Assembly: GCF_910592395.1 (NCBI RefSeq) | Contig: NC_088318.1 | Location: 15,934,349-15,998,348, forward strand | Length of the DNA: 64,000 nt | DNA from: Lineus longissimus | Taxonomy: Eukaryota > Nemertea > Pilidiophora > Heteronemertea > Lineidae | Reading direction: 5' to 3' | In this document: in pieces, positions 1-12,600 of the stretch | How the letters are laid out: the number at the start of each line of letters is the position of its first letter | Numbering within the stretch: the stretch's first letter is position 1 | Position numbers and translations under genes: made by a program | The notes under the pieces: model-generated | Seen by the model: only the letters and a program-made list of their open reading frames with translations | The model's database searches: none | Told to the model about the DNA's origin: nothing

Positions 1-3000
1 GTGTTGCAGAAGAATGAGACATTTGTTGCAATTTTGCAGTGGCCTTTTGTAAGCTGCCGTCTCTAGTCCAAAGATATTCGATGAGGTGCAACGGTCAGTC
101 TCAGTGGATGTTGCAACATCCATCATTGTCTCACATCCATGCCAGTTGTAACAGCTGCATCCATATGATGTGAGCCTGGAGCAGACCCTTCATTGGCCTA
201 TGTCGGCACATGATGAATTCACTCAATATTTGCATCAAAGTCGAAGCCCGATGCACCAGATGGGCCAGCTTCATCAACGTGACTATACATGGATGTGCGG
301 GTTGATCTGATGCATACAGGATGTCTAAGGGTAGGTCTGTGAATTTCTTAATTGGTAGTTAGTTCATTTCTTGTAAGTGGGATAGTGAAGTCATTCATCT
401 GCTACATTCGTTATCCAAATCTGCCGAAAATTTGGATATATCTAATCATTTCCTTAGTTTATATTCCTACTGATAAATGAGAAAAACCCTGCTTACTTCT
501 CCAAACAAGGACTGCATATTGGTACCTAACAGTATTTGAGAGAGGTTCCTCCCGGAAAGTGGGAAATGACGAAAGTTTGTAAAAGTAGGATCTTTTCCAT
601 GGACTTCTATGTGGCGAATTCATCTCATTATGCAGAGTATTATTCATCTGCTCCCGATGAGGGAATTATTTTGATGTCGACTGCAAACAGCTGCTGCTTG
701 TTAACACGGGAGGCTGTAGCATTACACCTCGGGCTTCAACGAGCCATACATCAACGTCAAGTAGGCCTAGCACTCCTCCATGAGGCTGGCTGCAGCTGTT
801 AAAGCCTAGGGGCCCATACACAGCTGGGACAGACATCCAGCATGACCATTTTCTGCTGTTTTTGGAAAATTTGGTGTGAAGGGAAGGAGTTACCAGCCTC
901 CCTTCCCAGCGAGAGGGTGCATTGTGACTGTTTTCAAGAATAATAAACACCAGTCTTCATTTATTCTTCTTGTTATCCATATTGTGATATCTGTATCTAG
1001 CAGTTGTTGTGGGGGTAAAACTGTATGGGTGATTCTGTGCAGTGAAGAGGGAATTAGGAGAACCCGCTCCTCCCCAGCACATTTACTAAACAGACTCACA
1101 ATTGTGTGACTGTTCTCCACAGTGTAAACAGGATCAACAGGTGTTGGAATCCCCCTCCCCCACCCCCTACCCCACCTAACACACACACACCTAACCTCTG
1201 GGGAAAGGGTGTCACCCGTGTGAATTGCGATAATGGTATTATATCCCCTGCCTCCAGCAGATCAAGTTGCATCAAGTCATCCATGGACCACTTCCATCTC
1301 GTAGGTCCTCGTACACATTCTATGCAGCCTGCATCATTGGATGGACCATGATCTAGTGTGGTTGCTATGGTTACACAAGGTAAATGATGGTGTAGATATA
1401 ATGTCAACTGATGCACGGACCTCATATAATGATGTCCCTTACATCATTTCCATCGCTGAGTAAAAAGAGATGAAGTTTCTTGTTCGATGAGGATTGTGTA
1501 CATCAATGTGGGGACATCAAAGTGTGGTTGGAAAGGAGCAAATACACCAAAAGTCTGCTCTGTACCAAAACTAAGCTTCCAATCCCAGACATGCTTTCAA
1601 AATGTGTAATTACATTTACATGTTGAGGCAGAAACCGAGTTATGTCTACATAATGTATATATTCTGGTTTACATTGCGTTACAAGCATTGCTATTGGTGA
1701 TCATATCGGTAAATTTGACCATAGCGTTGGACCTGTGATTCCACTCCGCATCAAAACCGGACGACATGTTCCTCGAACAACCGAGTCAGAAAATAATACC
1801 CGGTACTGATCATCATATGTTGACACGGAGGCTGAGTAAATCTCGTACATGATTCTGACCCAATGGCCTGATGTAGCCACCGCATCAACAAATTATACCG
1901 TCATTATGACAATTATTAGGAAATAAGCACAAATTATTGCCATCATCAGCATCCAATCTCCTTAAAATAATGACATGCACAGATTATTCAATGTATTTCT
2001 CTTCCGTGTGAAAGTTAATGTAATAATTTGTACAAAATGCACATAGAATGCACATAGAATGCACAGCTTGTAATGGTGGATGTTACTGACGAGGATGCTT
2101 TAATTCCATCTGAACGCACAGCTGATTATGCATATGTTAATTAATGAGGAAGCTGCTGGTAGGATGTTGTGGGCCTGATAATGCTGGCCTATGTAATGCC
2201 AAGGCTGCATAGGATATTGGTGCTTGACTCTCTGTAACATGTGCCCAGGATGGGGACAGACTTCCTGAATATGATTGCTTTGATAATTAGACGGTCACTC
2301 TTTGGAGAACACTTGTTGTCATGATTTCTCATTTTTTATTCGTTTGATCTCAGCTTCTTGAAATGACTATGACAATTAGGCAGTTAGCTGTTTTACTACA
2401 GGTCTCACTGACTTAGTATCATGTGACCATTTTGAGGTATTTGCCAAATTTCTAAGGTTTCCTGGACCATGTCTTTGACAGGTTTTATGGTACCTTTGAC
2501 CAGTTTCAGGTCTCATTGACCAGTTTTCTGCTATGATGTTTGCAACTGTTTATCCAGTCTGCGTGGCCAGGGGCTGATGAGAATAACTTCCCTGTTTCAG
2601 TTTGGCTTTTAGTTTGCTGTGAGAGATGGGGCATGACTCATAAATTTAACTGATTAGTCTATCAGTCCAATCAGAATCTGTGAGTTTTAGCTCCCCATTT
2701 CCTAGTGGTGTGGACCAGCTTTCTTGTGAACTTCCTTTGCAGTAAGGGCCAACAGGAGATGCTATTAGAGATGAGGAATGACTAACGAATCAAACTGATT
2801 GGACTTCTGTGCGATCTGAATCTGCTAGCCCTCAATTCGAGCTTCCAATTTACCATTTCCTAATGGGCCTATGTAATCTGGACCAACTGTTGCATCCTGA
2901 CGAGGCTGTAATTGGTCATGTGGGGTGGATGTACACAAGTGGACCCAAGAGCTACAGGATGTGTGATGTCACAGCATCTGGTGTTGCTGGCATCATCCTG

Positions 3001-3529
3001 GACAAACAATAGAGATAATTACGCCAGTGAGCGAGGTTACAGCGTTTGCAGGCCTGACATCGCCCCAGTTGTGATTAGCCTGCAACAGAAGTTGGAACGA
3101 CTTTCATGTAACAATTGCAGCAACTGCGACTCATTGGGAATATGGATGATTCGGAGATGAGGGTGAAAAAGGATGTGGCGACAGGAGGTGTTGATCCGTA
3201 TGGTGGGTAGGCCTGTACTGGCCTTGATCCAGTTTTTTTTCATGACTGCGTGGATTTGGATACTTTTGGTCATGGTGATTAGCCGCGCCCTTTCTTCCTC
3301 AACCAGAGACCAGGACAGTAAATTGTGAACCAACCTCAGCAGACACCAAGCGAGCATCAGGAGGGGCATGCTCTAACGATGCTGATTTTGTACCGAATTG
3401 GTCATTTCCACTTGACTTCTGCAATCGGGATATTTCCCTGCAATTTCATTTGTATATATTTTCCTTCAATCACCTGTGAACCAAAAAGTGTGCAGCTATT
3501 CATTCAGTGATACCTTTCTTTTATTTCAG
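1..3529. other. Noncoding stretch upstream of RREB1 coding exons
   Basis: I see no coding exon with convincing splice sites or family similarity. The stretch is AT-rich and contains a CCCCT/CCCCA plus CA-rich low-complexity patch near 1150-1195 and a small tandem repeat of a 12-nt unit (cacatagaatg) near 2038-2065. It could contain RREB1 5' UTR exons or promoter sequence, but nothing here proves that. Confidence 0.5.
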
Positions 3530-3619
3530 CGCATCAATCACTCAGACAGATAGGCTTTAAATTTACCCAGCCTATGGCATCAAGAGTCAAGAAAGGACAG
3601 CAAAAACTGCAGCTCTCAA
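3530..3619 (+). other. RREB1: Upstream RREB1 first coding exon with 5' UTR
   Basis: A pyrimidine tract plus TTTCAG ends at 3529, so this looks like an internal exon carrying UTR. The ATG at 3574 opens a short basic N-terminus ([10 protein letters not shown]...) and a GT donor follows 3619. The leftover base joins in phase with the acidic exon 3662-3753. No family similarity proves this exon. Confidence 0.5.
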
Positions 3620-6600
3620 GTTAGCGTTTTTATTCTTATGTGTTTTCCTCTTGTCCTTCAGATGCTGACGAGGAGGGGACAGTGGGGGAAGATGCCGGCC
3701 GACAATTACAAGATACCACCGCAATACTGCCAGTAAAACAAGCTCAAGAAAAAGTGAGTACTCGATGAACCTTTCAGTTTGCTGATGTGCTCATCTTGAT
3801 CTACTGTCAACCCCCAGATTTTCCGGCCTCTATTTTTTTTCGAAGTTTCTGAAAAAAATTTGTTTTGCGTTTTTGGCGGATTTTGAAATTTCGTTTAGTT
3901 TTTTTATTGACGGACAATGCAACTCGTTTACAACATCAGTCGAAACAATTATTTATACCTTTACGCTATGGGACACCCAATCCACATCCTTTTGAACAAA
4001 TAGTACTTTGGGGAATTTGCCATCACATTGATGATTAATTCACCTAAAATTCTTAGGGTCGTCTTATTCATGATTTCTAAAGAGAGATGAGTACTTCTAC
4101 TTCTAAAATGAAAAGGCCTTTAGAATGACTGAACGAGGAAGTTTCCCATGAAGATGTGTCGTCAACCATGTTCAATACCAGCAGTGGACGTCACCGGTTG
4201 GACGAATGCCACTTGTGAAGCAATAGATGACCCATCCCATTTAGAACTCCTCAACGCATCAGCGGGTGCATATAAACCTTATCAAAGGGGACAAGATGTA
4301 CGCAGGTACTAGGCCTAGTTAACGAGCAGCAATCAGGTCCAAGGCCTATTTAAAGAACATGATCAAACTTGCTGAAGATCACACTATGGAAAATCAATGC
4401 ATAAGAAACGTGTGATTTCTCTTGGAAAGTTGGACTCCTCAAGTGCACATCTATTTGACGAACTGCTCAAAACCAGTCAGAGCAGCTTCTGAAAAGTGTG
4501 CTCAAGTTTTAGTTTAAAATAACCATGGACCTCAGACTAGAGGTTACAGGTGCCAATGTTTCCATCACGCCACTCTGACATGGTTAGAGTTGGGTGCCAC
4601 TACCACAGCATGGATTTGTGACCTCTGCCTCTGAAACTCTAGATACAATAATTAATATCAGTTCAGCTGCAAGGAAATGTAGACTTGATTGAAAAATAAT
4701 TAGATTATATGCAATTTTGATCAAACATTTCTGTGGAACCAGGACTCATAACCACCTCACTCGAAAAACGCAAGCTACCAATCTATTCACCTCTAATCTC
4801 TAATCGGAAAATCACAAGTATTACATGCGGATGACCCAGATTACAAATATTTGCGGCTATTGTGTCAAAGATGAACTTTCACCGGAGTGACAGGGAAGAA
4901 TGATAGCGTGCTGATATCACAGATCTGTCTGATTTATCTCCAGTTATTGAACTCAGGTGTAACAGTTTAGAAGCAGTATGGGTTCAGAAACAACTTGATT
5001 TTGTTGCTTGGCCTATAAAATCGATAAAATACAGTTATAAACTGAAAAGTAATCGGGTCTCGATGAGACACATCAGAGTATTACATCAAATATGTCGTAG
5101 ATAACAATTATAATAATATATGGGATATCATGATAACGAGACTGGGCCTAGAAAGCGGTGCAGATAGCTTTACATAACATCAACTTTTGTTGAATCAGAA
5201 CGTTATCGGAAGATATATCGTCTGAACGAGTTGAAAGAGAAAGTGGACCCAATGCTAAATGACATTCATGCCGCTCAGCTGACCAGGTGCAAGTTAACCC
5301 CCTCAAGAACTTCGCCATCATAGGCAAATGTCCCCATCATAAAATGTCATACTGTTGGGACTTTCCTTTTGTCTTCAGCCTCCAACTTCTGAATCTTACA
5401 CAAGACAGTTTAATGTCTGTAGGCCAACATTAGTTTTATGGGTGTGTGACTCTGATCATGTGAAGGGGAAGGGTCTGGTTTAATGTTAGTTTCAATGTAA
5501 AATAAGGTCACGGAAAGAAATTTTGGTGAGGGACGAATGAAGAGCTGTGGTGTACCGGTATGTGACGGCATGATTCAGCGCATTCTAATTTACCATCCTA
5601 GGCACGCTCCAGCACTGATATTAACGATCATAAAATGACAAGATTGTTGACAATTTTTTGTCATTGGTGAATCTTCCTGACAATAGCAACTCATCTTCTT
5701 CTTAGAAGTTACTTTGTCCAGTATAATGGCCATATTTGTGTCGTTTGATGACGTTAGCAAAATTGCTTTATATTAGATAATGGCAGATTACAATGTTTAA
5801 TTGTGGGACATTGATGCTTGAATGATCCTCAACCTGGGTTCAGACACAGCTGAGAATTTGACCAAAAAGAGTGACACTTACATCGTGGAATGTGTTTATC
5901 TTGCAATTTGCACCACCAAAAGTGCAAACGGGTTAGATAACTTTAGGTCGTATGATCTTGATTCTGAAATGTTTGACAACTTCTTGAAGTCAAAACTTTC
6001 CATCTGAACCTATTTATCGACCACATACCCTAAAATGGGCCCTTAGCCAATTCAGCTATGCAAGATTTTGCTTATTATGCCAGCTCCTGTGCATAGACAG
6101 GCCCATTCCACTCACTTCCTTGCATACCCGGCTAGGCCTAGTCATTGTATTTTGGTGTTTTTGACTCCCAAATTACCATCAGCCATTATTTGGCTGAGGT
6201 GATAAAGAAGTCATAGGCCTGGTCTTGTTTGATAAGCCTGGGACAGCCCATTGAGGCCTGTGTGGGTAAGGATTACATGACTGAAGTTAAAAGTCCTGCC
6301 TGTTGTTTTCAAGTCCGAGTAATATGATGTCAACGATTAAACTTTCGGTGCTTCTGGCCGTGGAGATTTGGGGATATCTCTTTTAAGTGCCAAGGAAAGA
6401 ATTCCTGAAAAGTGATTGGGATGCCTTTGCCAGCATTTACATTGAATCTGTTTCATTGTCAAGGTAGAATGGCCTAAAGTTTGTGAGATTGAGTACAAAC
6501 ATCTGTATTGGAGTAGCCTACTATACTCTTAGTTACACCAAGCAGTGACTAGTTTGATGATAATCATGATACAAGCTTTGTCAATAACTTTGCAGGCTTG

Positions 6601-9600
6601 TTTTCACCCTGTTCTGGTGATGTTGTTTCAGTTGAAGACTACTAACTCAGGACAGTTTATACAGTATTCTGCAGTCTCTTTGCAGTACCAGTTTCGTTGT
6701 TACAGCAATTCAGGGCTTTGCTTCTCTCCCTATGTTGTCACCGTCTCAAATACAAAAATCACCTCATAGATGATAGTTTTGTTTGTGCTCAGGATATCTG
6801 TTGAAAAATCGTCACCTTCTAATGGTAATCAAAGCATTTCCGTTATTTGTAAATAAAGTTTTAGATTATTTTGTTTACTCTTCATGTCCTGGAGTTTAGT
6901 TGTCAGGTACTACAATCTTATTCCTGTTTAAATACTATGTTGTTAGATTTGTGGATAAACATCACTTTTAGCGGAAGAATGCCAGGAAATTGCAAAGTAC
7001 ACGTCACATTGTGGTCCCATATGTCTTCCTGAACTTTGCCTCATGTATTTTGACACCAGCTGTAAATGGCTTCCTAAAGAATCCTACAGGAATACAATGT
7101 ATGTATTCTTACCTCAGCATCTGATGAAAAATATAAATTGCATTTCTAATGAAGATAACTCTTGTGTGAGTGGGGAGAGGGGATATTTTCTTGACGAAAT
7201 TGTTATTTTTATATTGGGGGATGTTTTCTGTGAACTTTTCATAGTAAAGTTCCATCAAAAGATGCCGCATAGTTCTGAGTATAGGGAAGGGTGGCAGCTG
7301 TATCACGAAAACCAAAATACTGCTCAGGTGTTCCAACAGAAACCAAAATCTTTTGAAAAAAGGGAACTTTTTCTGGGAAAAGGAGCTTGCAAAGTTTAAT
7401 CATCTGTTTCCCTTCTGGAAGGAAACCTCTAAAGTCAAAGCTGAGGTACTTGATTCTGAATGTGTGAGGGACTTGAGCCTGGAGCAGTCATGTTTACAAC
7501 ACACAATAAAATAAACTATAAACATGACCTGGAGAACACACGGATTACTAAACAATTCTTGGAGGCATAGCTCCCCTTGTTATGTCACATTGGATGGTAA
7601 CTGGGTAATACCGTGACCCCCAGGCTGTGGCCTATTGTCCCCAAGCCCTGCCACCATTGTCCCCAATTGTGCCAAGCTCCAGCCCCAATTGTCCTTCAGA
7701 TCTCTGTCTCCTCCAGGTCCAAACAAGTGGGCACAGGTTGTATTGTGTTGTGTGCACCGAACCATAGCAAACAATTTGGTACAATTTTATCTTTTGTGCA
7801 GTACTTTCGTTGCAGCCAGTGTCTTGCCGCCCGGAGACTGGGGATGTCTTGTGTCACCAATGTCCTCCTGTGACAGAACCTGTGAAAATAGATGGATAAT
7901 TCTGTCTCCGTTTTTCTCATAGAATGGGGACAGTCAGTTGTGACTTGATGATGTGTTGATATGGTGATTGCTCAGCTTGTCGTCAAGTTGCATTTGTTGT
8001 TGGTTTGGTGAGATGGTGTTTTTTGTTGATAAAATGAACCTTTGAAGAATGACTTGTCTGTGTTTGAAAAGATGTCCTTTTATGCATCCTTGCATTTATT
8101 GCTATACACTCAGCTCTCGAGATTACACATTGCATCTGAGTAGGAGTAAAAAAGTACTCTCAGGATGTGTTTGATGAGGTGATTCCACCATCATTGCATC
8201 TTTCATGAGAAAAAAAAGAGACAATTTGAAAATATAAAAGAATGTTTGACTGCCTCCAAAAAGAATTGTATGAAAGTACCGTGATGAAAGATTGTCAACA
8301 AAGAATTTGTGGCTTCTCTCCGTCGCCTAATCTAAGACAAATGGTTTCATTCAGTCTCCTTGCATCTTGTGCTGGTGTCAACCTGTCTCCAGGAGAGGCC
8401 GACTAATGCAAATGGTTTCAGTCCATTTCAGTCCTGAAATGTTCGCGAAAGAAAAGTCTTATATAGGAGATGGTTTCAAGGGAATTCTAGGAATTCGCAA
8501 GGGGACAATTATTTCACAAATTCTACATAAACTTTAAACCTTTGTTTTTTGTTTTGAAACGTTTATTGTGTGCTTTAAAACATCTGTTGAAAAAGGTGAT
8601 GGGAACATCCCAATAGTCTGTTTCCTGATCCTAAGGTGGGGGGGGGGCAAAACAGGGCACGACGGAAATGCTGTGACAATTAAGTGTCAATGAAATCACA
8701 TCCGTTCTCTATCAAGTCTTCTTAGAGGATCTTATCATTATTGACCATGGATGATGCAAACATTCGGTCACAACTTGTGATTTTACAAAACTGCTCCGAA
8801 TAACCTTATCAGCCTCAACCAACACGCTCTATTGACATCAGTTGGAAGGGCCACAAACACCGTATTTGCATTTCCCCTCCCAAGAGCTGTTTTGTTTTAC
8901 TAGCCCACACTTGCATCAGAGCGTTTTAACCCCCTTGTCCCCTATTGTTGGACACTCTTGGTAACCTGTCCTTATCACAACGTCACTTGTTGATTCTCCT
9001 CAGATAACTCAAGCCCCCCTAATAAAAAAGATAAACAGGTACATTCCTATGCTCATGAATTCATGAATTGAATGGGGGGGATTGTGTCCACAGAGTCCGT
9101 GGTGACCAATGCTGTTTCAGCATGTTCCACTAGGACAATAGTCAACGCCCCAGTGCTCTGATAAGCCTATTCACACAACTATGGTGTTGGCACTTGTCAT
9201 TGTGTCCCCCATTAGCAACAGGTAAGAGGAATACCATTAGTATAAATAGGGTGGAGCCTGGACTGGCACCTCAGTTGACAATTTGGTCCTGAGGAGACAA
9301 CATTGACATTTTTCAAGGATACATTTTTCAAAGGATTAGTTATTCAGAGTCTCCATCATGAGGTCTAAAGTCAAGGCCCCACAGAAACATTTGGAGCATA
9401 TTGGATGTTCTTATCAGATATTGAAGGTATTTACAATGAAAATTTTATTTTCCCGATTTGTGTTTGTTTGCTCTTGATATTGTTGATGTTTGTACTTCAG
9501 GATTAAAAAAAACCTTTTGGATATTTGCTGATGGTTTGAAGGATATTCTATACTTTTGTGACAGTTGTGTCTTCATGAATGCTTCGTGTCCTAAATTGTC

Positions 9601-12600
9601 ATGTTTATTGCAGTATCATATTGAATTGACATATCTTTTTTTTAAATTGAGGAATGTTGACTTGATCATGTCAATGATTAGTTTATAGGAACCTATTCTA
9701 AGATTTGTGTATTCTTACACATTCAGGATGGACTACTTCGAAAGGGTATTGGGAGGAAATCAGTGTATTGTGTGTGATGGAATGTTTCTCCAATAAACAT
9801 CATTTTGGAATGAGTAGGCCTTTTTACACGGTGCTGGTTCAAGACAACCCTCCTGAACCGTCACGAGGCGTGTTCGGTTCAGGACGGTTCATTTCGCTTT
9901 TACACGGGGACGGTTCGACGATCTGGCCTCGATCCGGCTCCAGGCCGGTTCGTCACTAACATCGTCAATTGGTGGCGCTGATCAATCCTGCTGGCGGTGG
10001 AGCTACGAAAATATCACAACCTTCAACAAATAATACAAAATGGTTCACGATGGCGCCGGTGAGATGCAGAGTTTTTGCTTTGGTACACAGCATTTGTATG
10101 GAAAGAAAGCTCTTGCTCTCGATAAATTGAAGATTTCACAGCAGTTTCTTTCCGCGGAAAATTTCATGCCAGGAACACGGCAGCTATTCCCGCGAATGAC
10201 GTCACGCGAGTACCGTGTGCAAACCGGCTCGGAGCCGGTTCGCTTTTACACGCATAAATAAACCCTCCTCCACCGGCCTACACCGGCCTGCACCGACCCG
10301 AGACCGGCGATCGGAACCCGCCTCGGACCAGGAGGGTTCAGGACGGTAGGTTCGCTTTTACACGAGGGAAAATAAACCGGCTGGTACCTGAACTAGTCTC
10401 GATCCGGCTTGAACCCGCACCGTGTAAAAACGCCTAGTATTTCAAAAGTGTGTTTATTGGAAATGTTGTATCAGTTCTTAATAATCTTTGTCCTCCTCTT
10501 TCCCTGGAGTAAGTTCTCATTCTTTTACCCGCACAACTTCAGAATAAAAGGCCTGTCCTATTTGTTCATAAATTTGAAACTTTATCTTGAATTGTGCTAC
10601 CAGTGAATACAATAAAAACAATTGAAGTACCCCTTTAAAGACCTTTGGAAAGAAGGCCAACTCCTACTGATATTGTTCAGACCAGCATACAAAATATGTC
10701 TGTAATAGTTTAATGAAAAAAAATTTCTGGCATAACTCGTTAACAGCTTAAGTTAAAAATATGCTATTTTTTGTCGAATGTTGCCAACTCCTCAATCAGC
10801 CTCCAGTGATGTTTGTCACAGTTAACTTCAAACAACAAAGGATGGGTGGAGTTATAATCTAATTAGGAGTAATAGCTACTAATTATCCTGATTAGGCTGA
10901 TCAGGTGATTAGGCTGTCTCTAAGCTGTGGGACTTGCCCTCACCTGGGCTCGATGCATGATTAGACACACCCAGTGGGTTCACCAGACCTTCTGGTGCTG
11001 CTCTCTGATGTTGACTTAAATAACTAATGTCATGTCGTCTTCTGCCTGCGTCACATGCAAGGGGCTGAAATGCACATCTGCCACCCCCAAATTTGATATT
11101 CTTCAAAGCCTAGATGTAGGTGTAAATATATCTAGAAGCTTCTTCCCCGAAATTCCTTATTTCTGTCCTCCGCTGGATGGGATTACATATGAAAACACTC
11201 GATCGTCCACAATTTCTGTAAAAAGTTCTTTTCAGCCAGAAGTAACTTCTCAGCTCCGATAAACTTTCTCCTGATAAATCTTACTTATGGAAATTGTTTT
11301 GTGTCATTCCAGGAATCGATCTTCTCAGACGACATCAATAACTATGACGACAACAGTTCAGACAGCGATGCATTCCACATAGACCTAAAAACAGAAACAT
11401 CCCCACGCCAACCCTACGACTCCGACTCAGAGGAGCGCAAGTTCTCAGGAGTACAGGGTCCACTCTCACCCATCGATAACCAATCAGATGGCTCTGACGA
11501 ATTAGATGAGGAAACTCGCCTCTTACTGGAAAAGAGCGACAACGTTAGTATTCCTCAAATGTCAAATCTCTGTGGGGATTTCAGTGTTGTGCATTCACCG
11601 GCTTCTTCCAGCTTCCAAAGTGTAAATTTCGCCGTGAACCAACCGGATTTTGAAACTTTTCACAACCCCTCCCCGGACAAGTTATCCAGAAGCCGAGACA
11701 ATATCAAGGTATACATTTGTGTCACCCGTATAGATGTCCAAACTGTCTCTTCCCGACCTTTATAACCAACATTATGTTATAACCTCTTGTTGAGCGCTTC
11801 CTTGTCACGTTTTCATAGACCTGATTTCCATTAGTTTTCCATCTGTTTTCATTTCACTGAGATCTAACATTGATTTTACCTAATTTGTCAAATCGGTGCG
11901 GTAAGTTGCTGGTTGGCTGTTTTAATTTTCAGCTCCCATTCCAGCTCTGGATAGTGTGCCTCCTTCCCAGTACCAGGCAGTTCAGCCCTTCCACCTTTTC
12001 AAACTGATGAAGAATACCTACTTAGAAATACCTAATTTCAACAATAAACACTTCAGTGTCCTAAAAGATCCAATTTGCCATCATTCCCGTAATTTCTTGG
12101 ATCCAGCAGGCTCACCAGTTTCAACCACAATTTGTCTCTGGTGACCCTAGAAAAGGATCTTGACATACATGTGTACCTCAGTGCCGATTATTCCTGTTAT
12201 TTCTAAACCTTCTGTTTTTCTCCAATTCTGTATCAAATCAGTATCTACTCCTCTCAAAACTATTTTGTGAAACACCTTTGTTTGAAATGCTGGGCAAACT
12301 GTTCGATTTTAGTTGCTGAGATACGGAGCTGTAACAACATGACACGTGATTGCCATTCAACTAATAGGGCGACACATGCCAACTGTAATCGTCATGTTAT
12401 CACGGCTTCGTCACAAGTCACAGCAACAAAAATCGCTTATTTGTGCGGTGATTTAACCACACTTGTTGAATCTGAGTTCCTGATACTAATATTGTTTGAA
12501 TCATATCTTGATTGAGTTCTAACAAGAAAAGATGGACTACCATTTCAACAAGAAGTTTTCATTCTCAGTAGTTTACCTTGGTCACGATCTCAGATCTTAT

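Larger units (their letters stand above)
3754..11312 (+). other. Large RREB1 intron
   Basis: This 7.5-kb interval between acidic exons contains no family-recognisable coding exon on the main reading path. It holds the alternative promoter and first exon near 9.24-9.43 kb, a GATA-motif cluster at 8.73-9.17 kb, a G10 run at 8638-8647 and the 618-bp transposon at 9817-10434. From 3.8 to 8.6 kb I see only AT-rich sequence without a clear feature. Confidence 0.6.

Noticed and set aside
3037-3369. 110-codon minus-strand open frame upstream of RREB1
   Set aside because: Composition is ordinary, with no recognisable domain, splice support or family match.
10040-10261. 73-codon open frame inside the transposon
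   Set aside because: No family similarity and it covers subterminal repeat sequence of a non-autonomous element.
11937-12144. Possible extra RREB1 exon after a TTTTCAG
   Set aside because: Only the wrong phase is open and no donor or family similarity supports it; it could at most be an alternative terminal exon.
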